From contig CANKON010000057.1 in the NCBI GenBank assembly GCA_947484105.1, forward strand, positions 1 through 8,279: a stretch of 8,279 nucleotides of DNA, written 5' to 3'. Below are positions 1 to 6,133 of the stretch, in pieces. Source of the stretch: Methylococcaceae bacterium (GTDB taxonomy: Bacteria; Pseudomonadota; Gammaproteobacteria; Methylococcales; Methylomonadaceae). Position 1 is the stretch's first letter, and every line of letters starts with the position of its first letter. A program made the position numbers and the translations under genes. The notes under the pieces are model-generated. The model saw only the letters and a program-made list of their open reading frames with translations. It was not told where the DNA came from and searched no databases.

Positions 1-353
1 GCTTCAACATTCACTTTGTCAAAAACAGGCATCATAATGAAAATTGTCAAAAACAACGAAAGTCCGAGCAAAACTTGATTGCTTGGCACTTGTCCCGTGC
101 CTAACGCTTGACGCAATAAACTGAACACAATCATGATTCGCGTGAATGAAGTCATCGTCAGCAACATCGCTGGCAACAACGTCATCATCGTCATCAACGC
201 CAAAATTTGCAACGTCACGCTGTAAGTTTGACCGCCTTTTGGATTTGATGTCACCGTCAATGCTTCAATTCCCGCTGGCATCGCAAACGCTGCGCCAGTT
301 AAACATAACGCCGAAATGGTGAGTAAAATCAAAATCACGTTGCGCTTACGCAT
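1..353 (-). CDS. fliP: Flagellar type III export gate protein FliP (5' part of the gene, runs off the window)
   Basis: FliP is a core subunit of the inner-membrane export gate (FliPQR) through which rod, hook and filament proteins pass. My translation of the minus strand from ATG at 353-351 gives 117 codons, open to the window edge. It begins with a basic N-terminus and a hydrophobic signal peptide (residues about 1-24, ending A-F-A), as expected since FliP has a cleaved signal sequence. The diagnostic FliP block follows: [18 protein letters not shown], then [11 protein letters not shown] and [19 protein letters not shown], then a second hydrophobic stretch ending MMPVFDKVN. The family is about 245-250 aa, so roughly the C-terminal half is missing only because the window ends. 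The start codon lies inside the last codons of fliO (8-bp overlap, ATGCGTAA), which implies translational coupling. Identification is firm; the exact start is supported by the signal peptide. Confidence 0.95.
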   Translation of the reverse strand, partial: MRKRNVILILLTISALCLTGAAFAMPAGIEALTVTSNPKGGQTYSVTLQILALMTMMTLLPAMLLTMTSFTRIMIVFSLLRQALGTGQVPSNQVLLGLSLFLTIFIMMPVFDKVNVE

Positions 354-702
354 CGACTTTTCCTTTCATGACTTGTTTTAATTTGGCAGCAAAACTATTT
401 TCAGCAGGTTCAAACGTGATTTTATTCAAACAATCCTCACCTTCCAAAACGTGCAACATTTCAATTCGGCTTGGCGTAACACCTAAAATCAATTGTTTTT
501 TGCCTGCTTGAACCAATACTAATTTTTCACGCATTCCAAGCGACAAGCCATCCACAACGTGTAAGCGATTGCCGCTAATTTGTGTGGCAGATTGAAGTTG
601 CTTAATTGCCCACACGCAAATTGCAAAAATAATCAGGACAACCAACAAACCAATTGCCCAACTGGCGAAATCCGAACCAGAAATAATGTCGTTTTGTCGC
701 AT
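346..702 (-). CDS. fliO: Flagellar biosynthesis protein FliO
   Basis: FliO is a small bitopic membrane protein that acts as a chaperone or scaffold for assembly of the FliP ring of the export gate. The 118-aa product has a short polar N-terminus, one membrane segment at about residues 13-34 ([19 protein letters not shown]) and a cytoplasmic domain. That domain carries the family's recognisable pattern: [26 protein letters not shown], followed by [13 protein letters not shown]. FliO is poorly conserved and variable in length; this one is near the short end. The start ATG shares one base with the fliN stop (TAATG), and its 3' end overlaps fliP by 8 bp. Position between fliN and fliP agrees with the standard fliLMNOPQR order. 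Function is inferred from family and context. Confidence 0.92.
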   Translation of the reverse strand: MRQNDIISGSDFASWAIGLLVVLIIFAICVWAIKQLQSATQISGNRLHVVDGLSLGMREKLVLVQAGKKQLILGVTPSRIEMLHVLEGEDCLNKITFEPAENSFAAKLKQVMKGKVDA

Positions 703-1037
703 TATGCCAAACGTTTGACGCGCTCTGACGGACTAATCACGTCGGTTAATCGAATGCCAAATTTATCGTTAATGACCACGACTTCGCCGTGTGCAATCAA
801 CATTCCATTCACCAAAACATCTAATGCTTCGCCGACGAAACGTTCCATTTCAACGACTGAACCTTGATTTAATTGTAAAAGGTTACGAATGCTGATGTTC
901 GTGCGTCCGATTTCCATCGAAATGACAACGGGAACATCTAAAATGACATCTAAATTAACTTCTTCATTAACCGCTTCGTGTTCACCTTCGTAGTCATCAA
1001 ATTCTTTGAAGGCTACGGTTTCCATATCATCGCTCAT
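702..1037 (-). CDS. fliN: Flagellar motor switch protein FliN
   Basis: FliN builds the lower part of the cytoplasmic C-ring with FliM. It takes part in direction switching and docks the FliH/FliI export ATPase complex. The 111-aa protein has an acidic, variable N-terminus (residues 1-26) followed by a single SpoA/surface-presentation domain (about 27-101). Conserved blocks visible are LDVILDVPVVISMEIGRT, IRNLLQLNQGSVVEME and V-N-G-x-L-I-A-H-G-E-V-V-V-I-N-D-K-F-G-I-R-L-T-D, all textbook FliN. Its length suits the short FliN form without extra domains. It starts 17 nt after the fliM stop. That gap holds a purine stretch with a weak GAG-type ribosome site. It ends in a TAATG junction with fliO. 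Confidence 0.96.
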   Translation of the reverse strand: MSDDMETVAFKEFDDYEGEHEAVNEEVNLDVILDVPVVISMEIGRTNISIRNLLQLNQGSVVEMERFVGEALDVLVNGMLIAHGEVVVINDKFGIRLTDVISPSERVKRLA

Positions 1038-1054
1038 CTTTTTTCTCGCTTTTT

Positions 1055-2059
1055 TTAGTTAATAGCACGGTCTGTAATTTGAATGGCGTAATTTCCGTCA
1101 GAAATACCGACCTTACCTGTAAAAATAGGTACATTTGCTGCATTTAATGACACCAAATCAGGCATCTCAATCGGAATCACATCGCCTTTTTTCAATTGTA
1201 AAACACTGCGAATCGACATATTTTTTTCAACCAATAAACTATTCACAGGAATATCAACACGCATCACCTCACGGTAAAGTGAATCGTACCAATTTTCATC
1301 CACTTCTTCGCTGTTACTGTTAATTACATCGAGTAAATCGCGAATCGGCTCAAGCATCGCGTAAGGCAGCGCAATATGAACATCACCGCCACCACCTTCT
1401 AAATCAACGTGAATCGTTGAAACCACAATCAATTCAGAGGGTTCAATAATGTTCGCGAAACGTGGATTGATTTCTGAATTTAAGTATTCAAAATCCAGAT
1501 TCATCACAGGTTTCCACGCTTCTTTTTGGTCTTTGAAAATCAATTCCACAATCAAAAGCACAATCCGCATTTCAGTCAGCGTGAATTCTTTTCCTTCTGC
1601 AGGCATATTTTCAAAAGAACCGCCGCCACCAAAAAAGTTATCTACCGCTGTAAAAATCAAACTCGGTTCCATCACAATCAACGCTTTGCCACGCAACGGA
1701 TTGACGCGGATAATGCTTAAACTGGTTGGAACGAGTAGACTTTGCGTAAATTCAGAAAACTTTTTAATTTGAATGCCTGAAATATAAATTTCAGCGGAGC
1801 GACGAAGAAATTTAAATAATGACACCCGCAACAATCTTGCAAAACGCTCGTTAATCATTTCAAGCGTCGGCATTCGACCACGAACAACCCGTTCTTGATT
1901 GGCTAAATCATAGGTTTTGACAACGCCGCGTTCTTCAAGTTCTTCAACATCTTCCTCAGAATAAACGCTTGAATCCTCATCGTCATCACTACTAAAATCG
2001 CCACCGCCCATGCCATTTAGTAGGGCATCAATTTCTGCTTGCGAAAGTAAATCACTCAT
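1055..2059 (-). CDS. fliM: Flagellar motor switch protein FliM
   Basis: FliM is the C-ring protein that binds phosphorylated CheY and transmits the signal to FliG to reverse the motor. The 334-aa product has all three parts. The N-terminal CheY-binding peptide is LLSQAEIDALLNG (residues 4-16). An acidic linker (about 21-43, a run of D/E/S) follows. The CheC-like middle domain contains INERFAR, PLRG and the FliG-contacting glycine motif in VDNFFGGGG (glycines 144-147). The C-terminal SpoA domain ends VGISDGNYAIQITD. The intact CheY-binding peptide implies control by chemotaxis. The start follows the fliL stop after only 4 nt and has no obvious Shine-Dalgarno, so translation is probably coupled to fliL. 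Nothing looks damaged. Confidence 0.97.
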   Translation of the reverse strand: MSDLLSQAEIDALLNGMGGGDFSSDDDEDSSVYSEEDVEELEERGVVKTYDLANQERVVRGRMPTLEMINERFARLLRVSLFKFLRRSAEIYISGIQIKKFSEFTQSLLVPTSLSIIRVNPLRGKALIVMEPSLIFTAVDNFFGGGGSFENMPAEGKEFTLTEMRIVLLIVELIFKDQKEAWKPVMNLDFEYLNSEINPRFANIIEPSELIVVSTIHVDLEGGGGDVHIALPYAMLEPIRDLLDVINSNSEEVDENWYDSLYREVMRVDIPVNSLLVEKNMSIRSVLQLKKGDVIPIEMPDLVSLNAANVPIFTGKVGISDGNYAIQITDRAIN

Positions 2060-2063
2060 AATG

Positions 2064-2561
2064 TTATTGCATGATAAAAGAAGTGAAAAAGACTTCTTTG
2101 ATTTCAGTACCGTGTGCTGTTTTATCTAGCATATCGGTTACGTCATCAAAAATAGCGTTTCGTAGGGCAATTTTGCCCTCATGCGTTTTTAAACCATCTG
2201 GATTTTGTGCGCTGATAAGCATTAACAAATTATTCAACAACATGGGTTCATTCTTTTTCAATACCGCAATAGTCGCGTCATCTTCTGCCGAAAATGCTAA
2301 TGTCATTTTGACTAAGCGAACAGACGAACCTTGTGGGAAATTGACAATTAACGGTTTTTCCAACTCGTTATAAATCGTTGCACTAACAGGGTGTTCGGGT
2401 TCAGCACACGCTTCTTCGACTTTATGCTCAATTTGTTTATTCATATAAAAGAACATTCCACCCGCCCCCGCCGCCAAAGACACAATAATAGCGAGTACCA
2501 AGATAATTAGAGGTTTTTTAGACGGTTTTTCTGCCGCGTCCGTTTGTTCCATTTGAGCCAT
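2064..2561 (-). CDS. fliL: Flagellar basal body-associated protein FliL
   Basis: FliL is a single-pass inner-membrane protein next to the flagellar stators (MotAB or PomAB); in studied species it supports torque at high load and swarming. The 165-aa product has a charged cytoplasmic N-terminus (1-17), one membrane segment at about 18-39 and a periplasmic domain. The periplasmic part shows the family features: Y-N-E-L-E-K-P-L-I-V-N-F at its start, then VRLVKMTLAFS, and the C-terminal I-K-E-V-F-F-T-S-F-I-M-Q typical of FliL ends. The start has a well-placed AGG eight nt upstream (2570-2572, minus strand). It is the first gene of the flagellar operon here, with a candidate sigma-54 promoter about 115-130 bp upstream. 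In many gammaproteobacteria fliK precedes fliL; here fliL faces kdsD instead. Confidence 0.94.
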   Translation of the reverse strand: MAQMEQTDAAEKPSKKPLIILVLAIIVSLAAGAGGMFFYMNKQIEHKVEEACAEPEHPVSATIYNELEKPLIVNFPQGSSVRLVKMTLAFSAEDDATIAVLKKNEPMLLNNLLMLISAQNPDGLKTHEGKIALRNAIFDDVTDMLDKTAHGTEIKEVFFTSFIMQ

Positions 2562-2598
2562 ATCGAGAACCTATATGTTTTGTTTCACTAAACTTAGA

Positions 2599-2615
2599 CA
2601 GCATAAAAAATGCTG
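2599..2615 (-). other. Small hairpin in the fliL leader
   Basis: A 6-bp perfect stem (CAGCAT / ATGCTG) surrounds a five-base A/T loop, about 40 bp upstream of the fliL start. If the sigma-54 start near 2664 is used, it lies within the 5' untranslated leader. No T-run follows on the minus strand, so it is not a classic terminator. It could affect mRNA stability or be incidental. On the minus strand a TATAAT hexamer (2619-2624) lies just upstream of it, without a convincing -35 partner. Confidence 0.3.
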
Positions 2616-2674
2616 GCAATTATACCGAATAAATCAAAAACGCCTGACGACGTTATTGCTGTTACGTTGCTAAA

Positions 2675-2690
2675 AGCAGTAATTGTGCCA
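2675..2690 (-). promoter_or_regulatory. Candidate sigma-54 (-24/-12) promoter for the fliL operon
   Basis: On the minus strand the sequence reads TGGCACAATTACTGCT. It matches the RpoN consensus TGGCAC-N5-TTGCW at the GG of the -24 element and the GC of the -12 element, with the required 12-base offset between first bases. Only the first T of TTGC is replaced by C. It points at fliL, with a predicted start near 2664 and a leader of about 100 nt. Class II/III flagellar operons of Vibrio and Pseudomonas are known sigma-54 targets activated by FlrA/FlrC or FleQ/FleR, so function fits. No activator-binding site can be assigned from sequence alone. Confidence 0.7.
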
Positions 2691-2696
2691 GAAATT

Positions 2697-2706
2697 AGTC
2701 ATGACT
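2697..2706. repeat. 10-bp perfect palindrome upstream of the sigma-54 site
   Basis: AGTCATGACT is its own reverse complement. It lies 6 bp upstream of the -24 element of the fliL promoter candidate and 78 bp before the kdsD start, so it could serve as an operator for either divergent transcript. The symmetry is plain in the sequence. A regulatory role is inference, and a 10-bp palindrome can arise by chance. Confidence 0.35.
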
Positions 2707-2784
2707 TTTCCTGTTTAATTGCAAGCAACATCAATTCCACAATTCATGTAATAATAATAGCATCATCATTTTGCCGATTTTTCT

Positions 2785-3762
2785 ATGAAACTCCACGACG
2801 ACGCGCTGCGAGAATTAGGTCTTGCAGTCATTCAAACCGAAGCCCAGGCTATTGCCGATTTAGCAAAACGCATTGATGCCAATTTTGTGGCGGCGTGCAA
2901 ACTGCTGTTTGCCTGCAAAGGTCGAATTGTTGTCACGGGTGTTGGTAAATCGGGACATATCGGCGGAAAAATTGCCGCGACATTAGCAAGCACGGGAACA
3001 CCTGCTTTTTTTGTCCACTCAGGTGAAGCAAGTCATGGCGATTTAGGCATGATTACCGCTCACGATGTGATTTTGGCATTATCAAATTCAGGTGAAACGA
3101 CAGAGATTTTAGCGATTTTGCCACTGATAAAACGGCTTAACATTTCGTTAATTGCTTTAACGGGAAATTCTGAATCGACGTTAGCAAAATTTGCCACAAT
3201 TCATTTAGATGTCAGTGTTGAACAAGAAGCCTGTCCGTTGGGATTAGCTCCAACGTCAAGCACAACAGCGGCTTTAGTGATGGGGGATGCGCTTGCGGTG
3301 TCATTGCTTGAAGCGCGTGGATTTACACGAGATGATTTTGCGTTTTCTCACCCAGGTGGACAATTGGGACGGCGTTTATTATTGCGAGTGAGCGACATTA
3401 TGCACACCGATTCAGCCATTCCAAAAGTGAGCGAAAACACGCTTGTCAGTGGCGCAATTTTGGAAATGACGACCAAAAAATTAGGCATGACAGCCGTTGT
3501 AAATTCAGAAAATGAATTACTCGGTATTTTCACCGATGGCGATTTGCGGCGACTTTTAGGCAATAATTTAAGTTTGCCGAATTGTGAAATTGGCGAAGTT
3601 ATGACGAAAAATAGCAAAGTAATTCATGAAAATTGCCTTGCCGCAGAAGCAATGCAAATTATGCAACAACAGAAAATTAGTGCTTTGTGCGTGGTTGATG
3701 ACCAGCAAAAAGTGTGTGGTGCGTTAAATATGCACGATTTGATTCGTGCGGGGATAGTGTAA
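2785..3762 (+). CDS. kdsD: D-arabinose-5-phosphate isomerase KdsD
   Basis: KdsD converts D-ribulose 5-phosphate to D-arabinose 5-phosphate, the first committed step toward Kdo, the inner-core sugar of LPS. The 325-aa protein closely matches the E. coli enzyme (328 aa). It has an N-terminal SIS sugar-isomerase domain (about 30-175) followed by two CBS domains (about 201-260 and 268-325). Residues aligned with the E. coli catalytic set K59, E111, E152 and H193 are present as K55 (GVGKSGHIG), E107 (SGETTE), E148 (EACPLG) and H189 (SHPGG), all with the same offset of four. The family C-terminus MHDLIRAGIV is intact. The start ATG gives the usual N-terminus but has no recognisable Shine-Dalgarno upstream. 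First gene of the LPS cluster; its stop abuts kdsC directly. Confidence 0.97.
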   Translation: MKLHDDALRELGLAVIQTEAQAIADLAKRIDANFVAACKLLFACKGRIVVTGVGKSGHIGGKIAATLASTGTPAFFVHSGEASHGDLGMITAHDVILALSNSGETTEILAILPLIKRLNISLIALTGNSESTLAKFATIHLDVSVEQEACPLGLAPTSSTTAALVMGDALAVSLLEARGFTRDDFAFSHPGGQLGRRLLLRVSDIMHTDSAIPKVSENTLVSGAILEMTTKKLGMTAVVNSENELLGIFTDGDLRRLLGNNLSLPNCEIGEVMTKNSKVIHENCLAAEAMQIMQQQKISALCVVDDQQKVCGALNMHDLIRAGIV

Positions 3763-4293
3763 ATGATACCAGTTCGAGTAATGGAACAAGCCCGTCAAAT
3801 TCAGCTTTTGATTTTAGATGTTGATGGCGTTTTGACAGACGGAAAATTATTTTTTGACCATTTAGGCAATGAGTTTAAAGCCTTTCATGCGCGTGATGGG
3901 CATGGCATCAAAATGTTGCAACAAACAGGTATTGAAATCGCTGTGATTTCGGGGCGTGAATCGTTCATTGTCACGAAACGGATGGAAGAATTAGACGTTT
4001 CATTAGTTTATCAAAATCAGCGTGATAAACGCGCCGCGTTTGCAGATTTGTTGCAAAAATTAGATTTAACGCCCGAACAAGTTGCTTATGTGGGTGATGA
4101 TGTGGTGGATTTACCGATTATGACGCAAGTCGGTTTAGCGATTGCGGTCGCTGATGCAAATGAAGCAGTAATTGCTTGCGCGGATTGGACGACGACGATT
4201 GGCGGTGGACTTGGCGCGGTGCGTGAAGTGTGCGACATGATTATGCAATCACAAGATAATTTTGAAGCCATTTTGGCGGATTATCTGCAATGA
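3763..4293 (+). CDS. kdsC: 3-deoxy-D-manno-octulosonate 8-phosphate phosphatase KdsC
   Basis: KdsC is the HAD-superfamily C0 phosphatase that hydrolyses Kdo-8-phosphate to Kdo, two steps after KdsD. The 176-aa product shows the full catalytic set. Motif I is DVDGVLTD with nucleophile D19 and acid/base D21. Motif II is ISGRES (S63). Motif III is K89 in NQRDKRAAF. Motif IV is YVGDDVVDLP (D112, D113, D116). The family C-terminus GGxGAVREVCDMIM is also present. It lacks a cap domain, as expected for this tetrameric subclass. The chosen ATG follows the kdsD stop without a gap and has GGGGA about eight nt upstream. A second in-frame ATG at 3781 would still retain motif I, so the true start could be either. 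The stop overlaps lptC (ATGA). Confidence 0.96.
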   Translation: MIPVRVMEQARQIQLLILDVDGVLTDGKLFFDHLGNEFKAFHARDGHGIKMLQQTGIEIAVISGRESFIVTKRMEELDVSLVYQNQRDKRAAFADLLQKLDLTPEQVAYVGDDVVDLPIMTQVGLAIAVADANEAVIACADWTTTIGGGLGAVREVCDMIMQSQDNFEAILADYLQ

Positions 4294-4856
4294 TTGAACG
4301 GCATAACGCTTTTTATGGTTATGTGATTTCGCTCGCAATCGTAAGCAGTTTATTCGCAAAATGGCTGGTAAATGAAGAGGTTGAACGTCGTGAAGCCGTG
4401 CCGCACAGTGCAGATTTTTTCAGTGTCGGTTACAAAAAATGGCACATGAATGAAAACGGCGATTTAGGTTCACATTTGACCGCCAATAAAATGACGCATT
4501 ACAGCGACGATGGCACGACAGAATTAGAAAATCCGTTGATGTTTTTTTATAATGCGCCAAATCCTGCGTGGCAGATTCAAGCTGAATCGGGGAAACTCGA
4601 AAAAGGCGGCGAAACACTTTGGTTAAATGGCAAAGTTGAAGTCGGACGTGCGGCAAGTTCACAAGGACGCGAGTTAGTTATTCATACTGCGAATTTGCAA
4701 GTTTTACCAAAAACCAGTTTCGCGCAAACGAGCGAATTTACAGAATTAAAAAGCGGCAACAACATCACAACTGGAACAGGTATGAAAGCGACATTTAGTG
4801 CGCCTGTCCACTTAGAATTATTAGCAAACGTACATGGCAAATATGAAACAAAATAA
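4290..4856 (+). CDS. lptC: LPS export system protein LptC
   Basis: LptC is the bitopic component of the inner-membrane LptB2FGC extractor. Its periplasmic beta-jellyroll receives LPS from LptF and passes it to LptA. The 188-aa protein has an N-terminal membrane anchor (about residues 8-25, YGYVISLAIVSSLFAKWLV) and then an OstA/LptC-like periplasmic domain. Recognisable blocks are HSADFFSVGYKKWHMNENG, LTANKMTHYSDDGTTELENP, WQIQAESGKLEKGGETLWLNGKV and [14 protein letters not shown]. The length equals that of E. coli LptC (191 aa) within a few residues. It starts in a four-base ATGA overlap with kdsC and ends 23 bp inside lptA, so the cluster is almost certainly co-translated. LptC diverges fast in sequence; domain layout plus gene order make the call secure. 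Confidence 0.94.
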   Translation: MIERHNAFYGYVISLAIVSSLFAKWLVNEEVERREAVPHSADFFSVGYKKWHMNENGDLGSHLTANKMTHYSDDGTTELENPLMFFYNAPNPAWQIQAESGKLEKGGETLWLNGKVEVGRAASSQGRELVIHTANLQVLPKTSFAQTSEFTELKSGNNITTGTGMKATFSAPVHLELLANVHGKYETK

Positions 4857-5346
4857 GTTAAGTTGGCTAATTGCTGCATTCATTTTTAGCTCACCCGTTT
4901 TCGCGTTAGAAAGCGATGCTAAACAACCCATTACGATTGATTCAAATGGGGCGACGTATGATGAACGCGCAGAACTTAGCACTTACACAGGAAATGTCAT
5001 TGCCACACAAGGCAGTATTCGGGTGAACTCGGATAAATTAGACGTACATTTTAAAAATGGTGAAGCTGAAAAATTAGTTTTTTCAGGTAAATCGGCACGC
5101 TTCAAGCAAACGCCTAGCGTCGGTGGAAAAGATATTACAGGTCAGGCTTCGACGGGCGAATTTTATCCCAAAAGAAATTTATTAGTTTTAATCGGTAACG
5201 CGACGGTTTTGCAAGGAAATGGTACTTATTCAAGCGATTACATCGAATACGATATAAAAACGTCACTTGTGAAAGCTGGCGATAAAAGCGCGTCCACTGA
5301 AAACAGCAAACAACGTGTTCACGTTGTCATTCAACCAAAACCATAG
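4834..5346 (+). CDS. lptA: Periplasmic LPS transport protein LptA
   Basis: LptA forms the head-to-tail beta-jellyroll bridge that carries LPS across the periplasm from LptC to LptD. The 170-aa precursor has a Sec signal peptide (about 1-24) with cleavage predicted after V-F-A, giving a mature N-terminus LESDAKQP. The OstA domain follows, with the typical opening [24 protein letters not shown], then the repeats [50 protein letters not shown] and the C-terminal [11 protein letters not shown]. coli LptA is 185 aa. The ATG at 4834 overlaps lptC by 23 bp. A second in-frame ATG at 4843 gives MKQNKLSW, an equally good or better signal-peptide start. Neither has a clear ribosome site, so the true start is uncertain by three residues. 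Confidence 0.95.
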   Translation: MANMKQNKLSWLIAAFIFSSPVFALESDAKQPITIDSNGATYDERAELSTYTGNVIATQGSIRVNSDKLDVHFKNGEAEKLVFSGKSARFKQTPSVGGKDITGQASTGEFYPKRNLLVLIGNATVLQGNGTYSSDYIEYDIKTSLVKAGDKSASTENSKQRVHVVIQPKP

Positions 5347-5348
5347 CC

Positions 5349-6071
5349 ATGATTTTAGCGGCAAAAAATTTACGCAAAAATTATAACAAACGCGACGTTG
5401 TTCAAGGTGTTTCGCTTAACGTCAAAACGGGGGAAGTCGTCGGCTTACTGGGTCCAAATGGTGCGGGGAAAACCACCAGTTTTTACATGATCGTCGGTTT
5501 GGTCAAAGCGGACAGCGGCGAAATTACGCTTGGTGGTAAATCAATTACCGATATGCCAATGCACATTCGCGCCACAAACGGCATAGGTTATTTGCCGCAA
5601 GAGCCGTCAGTGTTTCGTAAGTTAAGTGTTTCGGACAATTTACGCGCGGTGTTGGAATTACGAAAAGAATTAACGCCTGGACAAATCGAATTGCAAATTA
5701 TGGATTTAATGGACGAATTCAGCGTCACGCATTTAAAAAATCAGCTTGCATTAAGTTTATCTGGTGGTGAGCGTCGCCGCGTTGAAATTGCCCGCGCCCT
5801 CGCCTCAAACCCAAAATTTATTTTGCTCGATGAACCATTTGCAGGCGTTGACCCAATTTCGGTTGAAGACATCAAAAAAATTATTCAACATTTAACCAAA
5901 CGCGGCATCGGCATTTTAATTACCGAACACAACGTCCGCGAAACACTCGATATTTGCGATCGAGCTTATATTTTGAGCGACGGCAAGGTGATTGCCGAAG
6001 GCAATGCCCAAGAAATTGTCACAAATAAAGAAGTTCGTGACGTGTATTTGGGTGAAAATTTCAGCCTGTAA
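5349..6071 (+). CDS. lptB: LPS export ABC transporter ATP-binding protein LptB
   Basis: LptB is the cytoplasmic ATPase dimer that drives LPS extraction by LptFG. The 240-aa protein (E. coli 241) has every ABC motif. Walker A is GPNGAGKTT at 35-43. The Q-loop is Y-L-P-Q-E with Q84. The signature LSGGE is at 137-141, followed by [10 protein letters not shown]. Walker B is [13 protein letters not shown] with D161 and catalytic E162. The switch histidine is H194 in TEHNV. The LptB hallmarks [16 protein letters not shown] and [15 protein letters not shown] are present, which separates it from other ABC ATPases such as LivF. It starts 2 nt after the lptA stop. The partner permeases LptF and LptG are not in the window; they are commonly encoded elsewhere. 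Confidence 0.98.
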   Translation: MILAAKNLRKNYNKRDVVQGVSLNVKTGEVVGLLGPNGAGKTTSFYMIVGLVKADSGEITLGGKSITDMPMHIRATNGIGYLPQEPSVFRKLSVSDNLRAVLELRKELTPGQIELQIMDLMDEFSVTHLKNQLALSLSGGERRRVEIARALASNPKFILLDEPFAGVDPISVEDIKKIIQHLTKRGIGILITEHNVRETLDICDRAYILSDGKVIAEGNAQEIVTNKEVRDVYLGENFSL

Positions 6072-6096
6072 TGATGCGGCACTATTATTTATGTTA

Positions 6097-6109
6097 AAAA
6101 CGGCGTTTT
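6097..6109. other. Short A/T-sided dyad between lptB and the CBM48-HHH gene
   Basis: AAAAC-GGC-GTTTT, a 5-bp stem with a three-base loop, followed by CTTATC. It is the only structured element in the 62-bp gap after lptB. The stem is weak and has only short T-runs, so at best it is a poor bidirectional terminator or attenuator. I list it because it is where transcription of the LPS cluster could be partly separated from the downstream genes. Confidence 0.2.
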
Positions 6110-6121
6110 CTTATCAATTTT

Positions 6122-6126
6122 GGAGT
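6122..6126 (+). promoter_or_regulatory. Strong ribosome binding site of the CBM48-HHH gene
   Basis: GGAGT lies seven nt before the ATG at 6134. It is the clearest Shine-Dalgarno on the plus strand in this window and fixes this start. Its strength contrasts with the weak or absent sites of kdsD, lptA and lptB, and suggests independent, rather than coupled, translation. Confidence 0.75.
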
Positions 6127-6133
6127 TAATAGT

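Noticed and set aside
83..104. TGGCACTTGTCCCGTGC on the plus strand, resembling a sigma-54 promoter
   Set aside because: It lies inside fliP in antisense, lacks the GC at the -12 position with proper spacing, and has no plus-strand gene to drive.
1449..1772. Plus-strand open frame of 107 codons opposite fliM
   Set aside because: Antisense shadow of conserved FliM middle-domain codons; no ribosome site or domain.
2613..2628. TGGCAATTATACCGAA on the plus strand as a second sigma-54 site toward kdsD
   Set aside because: The -12 GC is replaced by GA, and the -24 element is incomplete.
2773..2780. GCCGATTT before kdsD, resembling the -10 of a flagellar sigma-28 promoter (GCCGATAA)
   Set aside because: Transcription would begin at or inside the kdsD start codon, the last two bases differ, and no TAAA -35 element lies at the right distance.
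2610..2876. Plus-strand open frame of 88 codons across the divergent region
   Set aside because: It runs out of frame into kdsD, has no ribosome site and no recognisable domain; the kdsD frame explains the coding signal.
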